A stretch of DNA of 64,000 nt. Origin: Candidatus Rickettsiella isopodorum (GTDB taxonomy: Bacteria > Pseudomonadota > Gammaproteobacteria > Diplorickettsiales > Diplorickettsiaceae). The notes below the pieces were generated by a model. It ran no database searches. It saw only the letters and a program-made list of their open reading frames with translations, and was not told the origin of the DNA. The stretch lies in the NCBI RefSeq assembly GCF_001881495.1, contig NZ_LUKY01000033.1, positions 372,001-436,000 on the forward strand. The letters run 5' to 3'. This document shows positions 56,010-64,000 of the stretch, piece by piece. How positions within the stretch are numbered: position 1 is the first letter of the stretch; every line of letters starts with the position of its first letter. The position numbers and the translations under genes are program-made.

Positions 56010-56633
56010 TTACTCGCTTTTTTTCAAAAAGGCGTCTCTAACCTTTTGTTCATTCTGTTGTAGCCATTGTAAAGCAATAATAGTCGAGGCATTATTAAAT
56101 TTTCCTTGATTGAGTAAATTATACGCAACTTTTAGGCTTAAAACATGCAAACGAATATCTTCCCCTTCCTCAGCTACACCATGAATTCCTTTTGCCAATT
56201 CAGCATCAACTTGCCCGCAAAAAAGATAAATACGCTCTGAACTTCCTCCTGGACTCACCCAATATTGGCAAATGGGAAATAAATTCGTTATTTCTAGGCC
56301 AGTTTCTTCTTGTGTTTCACGTCGTGCTACTTGCTCTAAACTTTCACCTTTATTAATAACGCCTGCGACTATTTCAATTAACCACGGATTTTTTGCTTTA
56401 TCAGCAATACCTACGCGAAACTGTTCGATTAAAACTAACTGATTACTATTTGTGTCAAACAATAAAATACCTATCGCTTCGCCCCTTTCAAAGACTTCTC
56501 GAATTTGTGTTGCACTCCATCCTCCGCTAAATAGACGAAATTTTACTTTCCATTGTTCTAGCTGAAAGTGTCCTTGATAAACTATTTCTTTCTGCAAAAT
56601 TCTAACATCTGAACGATCGAATTTGGAATTCAT
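56010..56633 (-). CDS. nudF: ADP-ribose pyrophosphatase (Nudix)
   Basis: Hydrolyses ADP-ribose and related sugar nucleotides. The 207 residues contain a full Nudix box fitting GX5EX7REUXEEXGU (GVINKGESLEQVARRE followed by TQEETGLE). The N-terminal antiparallel sheet and dimer region are normal for NudF. It lies between parE (downstream) and tolC (divergent), as in E. coli, which supports the name. Confidence 0.92.
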   Translation of the reverse strand: MNSKFDRSDVRILQKEIVYQGHFQLEQWKVKFRLFSGGWSATQIREVFERGEAIGILLFDTNSNQLVLIEQFRVGIADKAKNPWLIEIVAGVINKGESLEQVARRETQEETGLEITNLFPICQYWVSPGGSSERIYLFCGQVDAELAKGIHGVAEEGEDIRLHVLSLKVAYNLLNQGKFNNASTIIALQWLQQNEQKVRDAFLKKSE

Positions 56634-56722
56634 AGAGCTATATCTTAATTATGAAATTTGGCATAATAGGGGCACTTACTTAGAAAAATCTAGGTTTTTC
56701 TTCTTTTAGTATAAAAAAAATA

Positions 56723-58090
56723 ATGACTATACACGACTTTTTTATCGATAAATCTGCTAAAAAACTATCTATTTGCTCTAAATTAGCATTAGGTATTTAT
56801 TTATTTTTTGCATATTTTACACCTACTTTTGCTGCAGATTTAATGGATATTTATAAAGCGGCCTTAAATAGTGACCCTACCTATCAGGCAGCTGTATCCA
56901 CTCGACTATCACAACGAGAAGCAATACCTCAGAGTGTAGCTGTCCTTTTGCCTAATATCTCAGCTCAAGCTAATATTTCTAATAATTATCAAACTATTAA
57001 TCAGCCTCCTACTCCGGAGCAACCGAATGGAATCAGCAACCTCCAGTCTCAGGGATACAATATTTCTATTAGACAACCTTTAATTAATGTCAATGCTTGG
57101 CTAGCACTAAAACAAGCGAGTAGTATCGGCAAACAAGCTGATCTAACCTTGGCAGCCGCTGCACAAGATCTGATTTTTCGCGTAGCATCTACATATTTTA
57201 ATGTTTTATCTGCCCAAGACACTCTTAGATTTTATCAAGCAGAAAAAACCGCTGATAGTAAGCAATTAAATCAAGCTCAGAAACGTGTCCAAGTTGGTTT
57301 AGATGCCTTAACCAGTGTTTATGAAGCCAAAGCGGCATATGACAAATCCGTAGCTACGGAAATAAGTGCTGAAAATAATTTACGCAATAATCAAGAGGCA
57401 CTGCGCCAATTAACAGGCCAGACTTATTCTTCTATAAACCGTTTTGCAAAGAAAATACCTTTACAAACCCCTCAGCCAAACAATATTGAAGATTGGGTTA
57501 ATGCAGCCACTCAGAACAACCTCAAGCTAATAGCTGCACGCTATGGCGTAGAAATCTCTCGAGAAAAAATAAAGATGCAAGCTTCCGGGCATTTACCTAG
57601 CTTAAGCTTAATAGGTAACTATGGAAACACTGATACCTTTAATAATGTCCCTAACTCACTTAATAAACGTGTCGGAACTTTAGGCTTAGAATTAGATATT
57701 CCGCTCTTTGCAGGTGGTGCAGTTTCTTCCAAAACCCGCCAAGCCCAATATGACTTTCAAACGGCCAGTGCTAATTTAGATAATACCTATCGTAGGCTTA
57801 TCATTAATACACGACAAAAATATAATGATGTACTTGCTGATGTCAGTAAAATCAAAGCTGAACAAGAAGCAATCAAATCTGCACAACTGTCATTGGACAG
57901 CACTGAAGAAAGCTATAAAGCTGGAACACGAACTATCGTGGATGTCCTTATTGCGCAAAAAAGCCTTTACGATGTAAAACGTACTGCAGCAAGTGATCAG
58001 TATAATTATCTATTGGATACTTTATTACTAAAGCAAGCCGCAGGTAGTTTAAAGCCAGATGATTTGCTGGAAATTAATCAATGGTTTTAA
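56723..58090 (+). CDS. tolC: TolC-family outer-membrane channel
   Basis: Outer-membrane exit duct for tripartite efflux pumps and type I secretion. The 455 residues start with a signal peptide ending in FAADLMDIYKAAL, then two outer-membrane-efflux repeats with the characteristic LLPNISAQANIS, PLINVNAWLALKQA and PLFAGGAVSSKTRQAQYDF. No pump gene is adjacent, as for E. coli tolC. The 3' end overlaps the convergent 740-residue gene by 4 bp. Confidence 0.94.
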   Translation: MTIHDFFIDKSAKKLSICSKLALGIYLFFAYFTPTFAADLMDIYKAALNSDPTYQAAVSTRLSQREAIPQSVAVLLPNISAQANISNNYQTINQPPTPEQPNGISNLQSQGYNISIRQPLINVNAWLALKQASSIGKQADLTLAAAAQDLIFRVASTYFNVLSAQDTLRFYQAEKTADSKQLNQAQKRVQVGLDALTSVYEAKAAYDKSVATEISAENNLRNNQEALRQLTGQTYSSINRFAKKIPLQTPQPNNIEDWVNAATQNNLKLIAARYGVEISREKIKMQASGHLPSLSLIGNYGNTDTFNNVPNSLNKRVGTLGLELDIPLFAGGAVSSKTRQAQYDFQTASANLDNTYRRLIINTRQKYNDVLADVSKIKAEQEAIKSAQLSLDSTEESYKAGTRTIVDVLIAQKSLYDVKRTAASDQYNYLLDTLLLKQAAGSLKPDDLLEINQWF

Positions 58091-60309
58091 CCCGCAGCAG
58101 CATTTACTAAGCAAAACGCCTCGCTAACACTTCTTGATGTCGTGGTTTCTTTAGATTCACCTTTGAAAAAGATTGTCCTCGGATTATTAAAAATAGTACT
58201 AACAGAATCTTGTCGTATAGGAACATTTCCATTGCAATGACCATTTTCTACTTGTTTTTTTTCTAATCTATTATTAATGAACTCTTTGGATTTGGATGTT
58301 CGATTTGAAAATTTGATCAATCCATTTCCAAGGCTTTCCTTTGAAGTATTTTCTTTAAAATACATTCCCATTGCTTCCTGAAAGCTTATAGTAGACTGTT
58401 GTTGTTGTTTTTCTTTAAAGTAGTTTATTAACTTCTCTCTATGTGAAGTTAATAACTTTAGTTTGTTTTGCTTTTCTGTGGCATTACTCTTATCGATCCA
58501 AACTCCATTTAAACGTTTTTCAGCTGTAGTCAATATCCAGTCTACTCGTTCTTCTTCTCGCCATTTTGCAGATAATTCCTTAGGTGTTTCTGGTTGGTCT
58601 GGTGAGTTATGTTCATGAGCATGTATATCGAAACTTTTCTTGATCGATTCAAAAAAAGTTAAATTATTTTCGGCTTTTTTAAAAGTCCAATTCCAAAATG
58701 CACTCGGCAGTAGCAAAGGAAAAAAAACTATATTTAACAACGGCAATTCAAAAGTATTTTCTAAAGCTTCAAAGAAACCAATATTATTTCCAAATTTTTT
58801 ACAAAACCAATAAAAGATCCCGCCTGACAAAAGGAGAGGTGAAAGAAGTACTTGCAAAGGAAGTTGTAATAGATTTCCATGATCGTGATCATCCTCTCCT
58901 TCATGATCCTGTTGCGTATGATGATGATCATCTTCTGTCGTTAAAAAACTAAGATCCTGTAAACCTTCTGACACAGCACATACACCGGCTACTAATGGAG
59001 GAGGCACATTTAAAAAGCGATCCGTAGTGAATCCGATACTAATCAAATGACCTATAAAAACGAGTGATTGTAAAGGTGAAATAATTAATTTGGCTAGAAT
59101 ACGAAAAGGGTTAAAGAATTGTACCCAAGTTTCTTCTCGCTTAACCTTCTTTAAATTACTTAGTATATTAGAATAAAAAGATTTAAAAGCTTTAATAGGA
59201 TGTTTAATTCCCTCAAATATTGCAATAAATATGCTTTTACAATTAGCAATAGTTTGTAAAGTGGTACTAAATCCATAAATTAAATCTGTCACAAAATTTA
59301 TAGGTATTAAAATAGCACTTGCACAGTAAGCAACAAAAATTGGCAACTTAGGCGCTAATAATTTTATCCCATTCTGCATAACTATCCAACAAGTACCGCC
59401 AGAAGCCGCCGTTGCAAATACTGTTAAGCTAGTAATTCCAACTACCACTATAGATAAAGATAATAAGCGTAACAAATAAGTACCTAAAGGTTCTTTGTGA
59501 TTATCAATATCTTTTCTTTTAAATAGTTGTAAAGTTTTACTAAAAGCCTTTTCGATGGCATCATTTTTTACAATATCGGTAATCGCATAATAGAGTAAAA
59601 ATGTTGCTCCTATCGCAGCAAATATAGCAACTGGCCATACTATGGCCGATATGGTTGTTACAGATAATGACAGCGCTAAACCCACCGTTATTGCTTCTTG
59701 TACTGCAAAAGCAGTAACAAATCCGGATACAATTCCTACTAAAATACTAATTATCCAGAAAAAACGTAAAAACCATACACTGCGTTTTGCTGATTTCAGT
59801 TCAATTAAGCTAACATCTTTTATTACTTGACTAATATAGTGATTTTCATTATTAGCATCATTTGATATATTTATTTGCTGATAAAAATAATTTTTTAGTT
59901 CCTCTAGTCTTTTTTTAGCTTCTTTTATGTCCTCTTCATTGGCAGAAGGATTATTTTTTAATGCTTTATATTTTTTTCTTTGGTTCCAATAATCTTGTAG
60001 GAATGTACATTGACTGGCAATCTCAATCTCATCTTTTTTACTTAAAAATTTATTTAACTCTGAAAAAAGTAAATGTTTCTGGGCATTTGAGGTAAGCAAC
60101 TTTAATCTTGCTAATCCTTTAAAAATACTGATTCCAAAAACTTTTCCTTCAATCGCTCCCGAAAGAAAAAAAGCTAATATAGCCGGAATAATATATGGGT
60201 AAATAATCCACAAACCGGAAAAACTTAAAAACCCCACAGATAGAATCGTGCCCATTGTCAAAAATGTGGCCACTACATAACGTAAGGCTTTAGTTTTTTT
60301 TAAACGCAT
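58087..60309 (-). CDS. Unrecognised multi-helix membrane protein with tandem repeat (740 residues)
   Basis: No family recognised. About nine hydrophobic segments (residues about 11-32, 34-56, 180-202, 207-240, 283-305, 322-345, 404-425, 482-502, 522-542) alternate with charged loops, including a helical, coiled-coil-like segment at about 80-150. A His/Asp-rich stretch lies at 459-478 with a smaller one at 563-567. Residues 483-521 and 522-561 are two adjacent copies of a 39-40-residue unit (LPL...PLLL...KK...NN...FFE...). The C-terminal 180 residues are hydrophilic and end in a Thr/Ser-rich tail. There is no signal peptide. It is convergent with tolC and has no conserved neighbour. An effector-like role is speculative. 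Confidence 0.75.
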   Translation of the reverse strand: MRLKKTKALRYVVATFLTMGTILSVGFLSFSGLWIIYPYIIPAILAFFLSGAIEGKVFGISIFKGLARLKLLTSNAQKHLLFSELNKFLSKKDEIEIASQCTFLQDYWNQRKKYKALKNNPSANEEDIKEAKKRLEELKNYFYQQINISNDANNENHYISQVIKDVSLIELKSAKRSVWFLRFFWIISILVGIVSGFVTAFAVQEAITVGLALSLSVTTISAIVWPVAIFAAIGATFLLYYAITDIVKNDAIEKAFSKTLQLFKRKDIDNHKEPLGTYLLRLLSLSIVVVGITSLTVFATAASGGTCWIVMQNGIKLLAPKLPIFVAYCASAILIPINFVTDLIYGFSTTLQTIANCKSIFIAIFEGIKHPIKAFKSFYSNILSNLKKVKREETWVQFFNPFRILAKLIISPLQSLVFIGHLISIGFTTDRFLNVPPPLVAGVCAVSEGLQDLSFLTTEDDHHHTQQDHEGEDDHDHGNLLQLPLQVLLSPLLLSGGIFYWFCKKFGNNIGFFEALENTFELPLLNIVFFPLLLPSAFWNWTFKKAENNLTFFESIKKSFDIHAHEHNSPDQPETPKELSAKWREEERVDWILTTAEKRLNGVWIDKSNATEKQNKLKLLTSHREKLINYFKEKQQQQSTISFQEAMGMYFKENTSKESLGNGLIKFSNRTSKSKEFINNRLEKKQVENGHCNGNVPIRQDSVSTIFNNPRTIFFKGESKETTTSRSVSEAFCLVNAAAG
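58627..58863 (-). repeat. Tandem protein repeat within the 740-residue gene
   Basis: Codes residues 483-561. The two units align without large gaps: LPLQVLLSPLLLSGGIFYWF... and LPLLNIVFFPLLLPSAFWNW..., then KKFGNNIGFFEALENTFE against KKAENNLTFFESIKKSFD. The DNA copies have diverged, so this is an old intragenic duplication, each unit being one hydrophobic helix plus a charged helix. Confidence 0.75.
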
Positions 60310-60445
60310 GTCAATCTCTCACTCTCACAATAAATATTCAGATTCTAATCTCAAAGATTAGTCCTATTGGGTTTATCTAGAAACTCTATTAATTATTTTA
60401 ATCTCATTAGCTTAAGGATCTATTAAATGATATTAAGAATCATTC

Positions 60446-61132
60446 CTATTTGAAGGCGAGATAATAACCAAGAAAGGCTGAATCATCAAGAAAATTTTTT
60501 GGCGCGTGTAATAATGACAAGTATTTTTCGTGCATTGTCTGAGTCGATTGATATAAGCTTTGCAAATTGGATTCATTATGAATGATATCGTCAGCTCGTT
60601 TGATACTTTCTATTGGTGATATTTGTGCAGCTAAAATGGCATCGATCTGGTTTTTTTCCAGAAGATCTCGCTCCTCTGCGCGTTGAATTTGTAATTCTCG
60701 CGAAGTAGTCACTAACAAAATACGATTTAATTTAATATAATTAGGCGTGGAAGGTTTTTTTTTATGTAAACTAGAAGTTCTTCCTTCTAATAATAATGGT
60801 ATCACTAAGAGACAATACATTCCTGTAGCTTTTTTAATCGCCTCTTGTATTTGTTGGTAAATTAAAGGATGCAATAGCCCTTCTAACCATTCACGATCCT
60901 TCGGATTGTTAAAGATAGCGGCTCTTAATTTATTCCGATCAATTTCGTTACTTTTTTTTAATAGGTCAACGCCAAAACGGGCAACTAATTTCTTACGAAT
61001 CTCCGAAGAATTATTGATGAGTTCACGACCAATTTGGTCTGCATCGATAATACTTACGCCCAACGCTGCAAAGTAACTAGCCACTGTAGATTTACCACTT
61101 GCTATTCCGCCTGTTAACGCTACAGTAAACAC
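60446..61132 (-). CDS. coaE: Dephospho-CoA kinase
   Basis: Last step of coenzyme A synthesis. The 228 residues have the P-loop LTGGIASGKSTVASYF, DADQIGRELI and HPLIYQQI, all family hallmarks. It is slightly longer than E. coli CoaE (206), the extra residues lying in a lysine-rich insertion around the middle and the C terminus. It follows secB by 11 bp. Confidence 0.94.
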   Translation of the reverse strand: MFTVALTGGIASGKSTVASYFAALGVSIIDADQIGRELINNSSEIRKKLVARFGVDLLKKSNEIDRNKLRAAIFNNPKDREWLEGLLHPLIYQQIQEAIKKATGMYCLLVIPLLLEGRTSSLHKKKPSTPNYIKLNRILLVTTSRELQIQRAEERDLLEKNQIDAILAAQISPIESIKRADDIIHNESNLQSLYQSTQTMHEKYLSLLHAPKNFLDDSAFLGYYLAFK

Positions 61133-61143
61133 CTTAGGAAATA

Positions 61144-61641
61144 TTAATGTGTAATAATTGAATTGGAAGAATTTTCTTTTTGCCCATTACCACTTTTATC
61201 ATCCTGTTCTTGCATTTGCTGAGCATACAAAGCTTCAAAATTAACTGGAGCTAAGTAAAGAGGTGGAAAACCCGCACGACCAACTAAATCTGAAACTGCT
61301 TCCCTGGCATATGGAAATAAAATAGTAGGGCAGGTTATACTCATCACCTGATGATTTTGTTCTTGGGTGAATCCCTTTAATGTAAAAAGACCTGCTTGCT
61401 TTACTTCAACCAAGAACAAAGTCCTATCTTTCGATTTTGCTGTCACAGTAATTTGTAAAATGACCTCATGATTGTCAGAGCCTATGTCTGTAGTATTCAT
61501 AGTAAACTGCAAATTGAGCTCCGGTTGCCATTCCTCTTGAAAAGCTTGGGGAGAATGAGGAGTCTCTAGTGATAAATCTTTAACATAAACACGTTGAATA
61601 ACAAATTCAGGTTGTTGGGTAGGTTTGCTGGCTTGGTTCAT
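61144..61641 (-). CDS. secB: Protein-export chaperone SecB
   Basis: Tetrameric cytosolic chaperone that holds unfolded preproteins for SecA. The 165 residues contain FVIQRVYVKDLSLETPHSPQ, CPTILFPYAREAVSDLVGRAGFPPL and LAPVNFEALY. It lies 3 bp after grxC in the conserved yibN-grxC-secB order; in E. coli gpsA follows, here coaE does. Confidence 0.96.
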   Translation of the reverse strand: MNQASKPTQQPEFVIQRVYVKDLSLETPHSPQAFQEEWQPELNLQFTMNTTDIGSDNHEVILQITVTAKSKDRTLFLVEVKQAGLFTLKGFTQEQNHQVMSITCPTILFPYAREAVSDLVGRAGFPPLYLAPVNFEALYAQQMQEQDDKSGNGQKENSSNSIITH

Positions 61642-61644
61642 AAA

Positions 61645-61902
61645 TTACTCGTCTTTTAGTAAGGTATCTAATTCACCAGAGGCAGCTAATTTTGATAAAT
61701 CATCAAATCCTCCGATAGATTTATTATTAATAAATATTTGTGGTACTGAACGTCGGTTACTTAATTTCACCATTTCTGCTAATTTATTAGCATCTTTATC
61801 AACTTGAACTTCTTCGTATTTTACTCCTTTTTTTGTCAACAATTCTTTAGCATTCGCACAGTAAGGACACCCTAATGTGGTATATATCACTACTTTTGGC
61901 AT
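61645..61902 (-). CDS. grxC: Glutaredoxin 3
   Basis: Glutathione-dependent thiol reductase. The 85 residues have the active-site CPYC in TTLGCPYCANAKELL, the cis-proline segment RRSVPQIFINNKSIGG and a GG-containing glutathione site. Length and context (rhodanese upstream, secB downstream) are standard. Confidence 0.95.
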   Translation of the reverse strand: MPKVVIYTTLGCPYCANAKELLTKKGVKYEEVQVDKDANKLAEMVKLSNRRSVPQIFINNKSIGGFDDLSKLAASGELDTLLKDE

Positions 61903-61931
61903 AAAATCCCCTTTTATAATGACTTGAAGAA

Positions 61932-62357
61932 TTAGCTTTTAATGACAGGCAAAGCTGCGTTTTGCCAGCTCACAATTCCACCTTTAAGATGGTAACATTT
62001 TGTAAACCCTGCATTTTTTAACAGCCTACCAATTTTATGATGTGACTGTCCGTGACTATAATTAATGATAATAGGCCTTTCTCGATATGAGTCAAGCTCG
62101 TTTAGCTTAGTTTTAAGTTCAGAAACAGGGATATTAATGGACTCTGCGATATGTCCTTTTTTAAAACTGAGAACATCACGAACGTCTAAAAAAATTGCGT
62201 CTTCTCGATTAATCTTAAAAATAGCTTCTTGGACAGTTAAGGGCAATGTGCCGGTTAGCTTAGCATGTAATTCAAAAGTCAGTAATAAAATCAAAATAAT
62301 AAAAAAAGCCAGCCACAGCTCCCAATGTCGTAAACTAAATTCAATGAACTGCTGCAT
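61932..62357 (-). CDS. Membrane-anchored rhodanese-like protein (YibN type), active-site Cys missing
   Basis: A 141-residue protein with one N-terminal membrane helix (about 12-30) and a rhodanese domain facing the cytoplasm or periplasm (FLDVRDVLSFKKGHI, then HLKGGIVSWQNAALPV). The loop that normally holds the catalytic cysteine reads NYSHGQS, so Cys is replaced by Ser and sulfur transfer is not expected. Position before grxC-secB matches yibN, which in E. coli keeps CAQG at this site (recalled). Confidence 0.85.
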   Translation of the reverse strand: MQQFIEFSLRHWELWLAFFIILILLLTFELHAKLTGTLPLTVQEAIFKINREDAIFLDVRDVLSFKKGHIAESINIPVSELKTKLNELDSYRERPIIINYSHGQSHHKIGRLLKNAGFTKCYHLKGGIVSWQNAALPVIKS

Positions 62358-62464
62358 TTTCTTTAACCTTTGTAGATTTGCCTTATCTCAGGTACGCTAG
62401 TCTAGCGAAATTTAACACCCATCGCTATACTCTCTTACATTTTTAATATTGAGAAACCGGTTTT

Positions 62465-63829
62465 ATGTCTACACAAATAGAACATCAGCATCCACTAGAG
62501 CTAACAAATAAGCAAGCACATTATAAAACTTTGCTCTCTGAACTGATGGATATGGCAAAAAAACAAGGTGCTACCCAAACTGAAGCGAGTATTAGTCATG
62601 ATACTGGTTTTTCAGTCACTGTTCGCAATCAAGAAGTTGAAACTATCGAACATAATCGGAATAAAAGCTTAGGAATAAATGTCTATTTTGGTCGTCAAAA
62701 AGGTTCTGCAAGCACCTCGGATTTCTGTCCTAAAGCGCTTAAAAATACCTTAGAAGCAGCTTGCCATATAGCACGCTTTACTACCGAGGATCCCTTTAGT
62801 GGCCTAGCAGAATCCAATTTTTTAGAAAAAACCCCGTCAGATTTAGACCTTTATCATCCTTGGTCGATCGATCCGCAAAATGCAATCGTATTAGGTAAAG
62901 AGTGTGAAGCGAATGCTCTCGCTATAGATAATCGACTAACCTTTTCAGAAGGAGTCATTTTATCTACACAAGAAGCTATTTATGTTTATGCTAATAGTAA
63001 TGGATTTTTAGCCGCGTATCCTAGCTCGCTGCACCATATTTCTTGTAATCTTATAGCCAAAGATAAAATGGGTATGCAGCGTGATGGTAGCGACACAATA
63101 AGTCGCAATCCTGACCAACTACAAGCAATTGAAAAATTGGCTAAAGAAGCCGCTGATAATACAGTTAAACGACTTAGTGCAAAACGTATAAGCACTTGCC
63201 AGGTTCCGGTAATTTTTCATTCAGAAATTGCCCCTCGCTTAATTAGAACTTTTCTTGAAGCAATCTCGGGGGGGAATATTTATCGCAAAGCTTCTTTCTT
63301 AGTCAATTATCTTGGAAAATCTGTATTTGATAAAAAAATTTCTATCTATGAAAAACCTCATTTATTAAGCGCTTTAGGAAGTGCACCCTTTGATGACGAA
63401 GGGGTTCGTACCTGTAATCGAATTTTAGTTGAGGAGGGGGTTTTATGCGGATATTTACTAAACAGCTATTCAGCAAGAAAACTAGGCTTGCAAACCACTG
63501 GAAATGCAGGCGGGTTTCATAATATTTTACTCGAAACGAGCCAATTTAAACTTAATGATCTAATAAAACAAATGGGAAAAGGCTTACTAGTCACTGAAGT
63601 TATGGGGCAAGGTATAAATTTAGTAACGGGTGATTATTCTCGAGGAGCGGCTGGCTTTTGGGTAGAAAACGGAGAAATACAATATCCTGTAGAAGAAATT
63701 ACCATAGCAGGCAACCTAAAAGATATGTTTCAAAATATCGTAGCTATAGGTAATGATATTAATAATAAGAGTTCTATTCAAACAGGTTCAATTTTTTTAG
63801 AAAAAATGATGATCGCAGGAACATTATAA
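62465..63829 (+). CDS. pmbA: Metalloprotease-related protein TldE/PmbA
   Basis: Partner of TldD in peptide maturation and degradation (microcin B17 processing and CcdA breakdown in E. coli). The 454 residues show the U62 family features: VTVRNQEVETIEHNRNKSLG, FHSEIAPRLIRTFLEAISGG, and GVLCGYLLNSYSARKLGLQT, with the C-terminal VMGQGINLVTGDYSRGAAGF. The HEXXH metal site belongs to TldD, not to this subunit; no tldD lies in the window. Confidence 0.94.
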   Translation: MSTQIEHQHPLELTNKQAHYKTLLSELMDMAKKQGATQTEASISHDTGFSVTVRNQEVETIEHNRNKSLGINVYFGRQKGSASTSDFCPKALKNTLEAACHIARFTTEDPFSGLAESNFLEKTPSDLDLYHPWSIDPQNAIVLGKECEANALAIDNRLTFSEGVILSTQEAIYVYANSNGFLAAYPSSLHHISCNLIAKDKMGMQRDGSDTISRNPDQLQAIEKLAKEAADNTVKRLSAKRISTCQVPVIFHSEIAPRLIRTFLEAISGGNIYRKASFLVNYLGKSVFDKKISIYEKPHLLSALGSAPFDDEGVRTCNRILVEEGVLCGYLLNSYSARKLGLQTTGNAGGFHNILLETSQFKLNDLIKQMGKGLLVTEVMGQGINLVTGDYSRGAAGFWVENGEIQYPVEEITIAGNLKDMFQNIVAIGNDINNKSSIQTGSIFLEKMMIAGTL

Positions 63830-63869
63830 AAAATAAACTTAAATCACTAGATTAAATCGGTACCATAAT

Positions 63870-64000
63870 CTAAGCTTGCTCAGTTATAGACCATACACTG
63901 ATACCGTCTAAAGTACCGAGAGATAAATAGGTTTTTAAATAATCTGGAAAAAGAACATCTAACACTCTTCCCGCTTTTGATGAGGCCATACGACAATAAA
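63870..64000 (-). CDS. C-terminal end of an unidentified gene cut by the window edge
   Basis: On the minus strand one frame is open from the window edge to a TAG at 63870-63872, giving 42 codons (ending LGTLDGISVWSITEQA). The other two frames are stopped within this stretch, and composition looks protein-like. Family not recognised. It converges on pmbA with a 40-bp gap. Because it is short, it could be chance. Confidence 0.4.
   Translation of the reverse strand, partial: YCRMASSKAGRVLDVLFPDYLKTYLSLGTLDGISVWSITEQA

Noticed and set aside
58950-58990. CRISPR or DNA satellite suggested by repeated GATGATG/CATGATC runs
   Set aside because: The repetition comes from the His/Asp codons of the 740-residue protein; there are no spacers or regular units.

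Overview
The window looks like chromosome from a low-GC gammaproteobacterium, most likely a host-associated member of the Legionellales (Coxiella/Rickettsiella-like). Reasons: AT-rich codon use; gammaproteobacterial gene neighbourhoods (rpsO-pnp, argS-ftsN-hslV-hslU-DUF971, def-fmt-rsmB, yibN-grxC-secB, parE-nudF divergent from tolC, tamA-tamB, dapA-bamC); an HslV with a short propeptide; an S24-like regulator lacking the catalytic serine; and a lipoprotein resembling IcmN/DotK of the Dot/Icm secretion system. The assignment is from remembered family features, not a search. No insertion sequence, prophage, CRISPR array or rRNA was seen.

Layout. 1-5.0 kb: a minus-strand pyrimidine operon pyrD-carA-carB (carB runs off the left edge) of a non-gammaproteobacterial type. 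5.3-8.3 kb: tRNA-Leu, then rpsO-pnp-rhodanese. 8.7-13.4 kb: an S24-type regulator, nth, then minus-strand dacA/acyltransferase/hemC. 13.7-19.1 kb: an unknown membrane protein, then tamA-tamB. 19.1-24.6 kb: an AdiC-like permease, an MscK-like channel and an isolated murG (minus). 24.7-33.4 kb: rsmI-tyrS, then the argS-hslVU block, a GIN-domain exported protein and an OmpA-like lipoprotein. 33.4-40.1 kb: def-fmt-rsmB, an unknown 344-residue protein, and a cyanide-insensitive-type bd oxidase (cydA, cydB and a 35-residue DUF2474-like subunit). 40.5-45.4 kb: thpR, tRNA-Ser, dapA with a very short BamC-like lipoprotein, and amgK-murU-proC. 45.5-56.6 kb: pckA, trpS, mrp-dcd, metG-rnfB, carbonic anhydrase, tRNA-Glu, an O-methyltransferase and nudF-parE. 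56.7-64 kb: tolC, an unknown 740-residue membrane protein, yibN-grxC-secB-coaE, pmbA and the tail of an unidentified gene.

Most of the content is housekeeping: envelope biogenesis (TamAB, MurG, PBP5-like, TolC, BamC-like, AmgK/MurU cell-wall recycling), translation (four aminoacyl-tRNA synthetases, Fmt/Def, RsmB, RsmI) and intermediary metabolism. The accessory signal lies in three unrecognised proteins between housekeeping genes (13.7, 36.6 and 58.1 kb), in genes whose sequence type looks foreign to gammaproteobacteria (carA, carB, pyrD, trpS), and in several reduced proteins (mini-BamC, short TamB, Mrp without its N-terminal domain, RnfB without a membrane anchor, a rhodanese without its cysteine).
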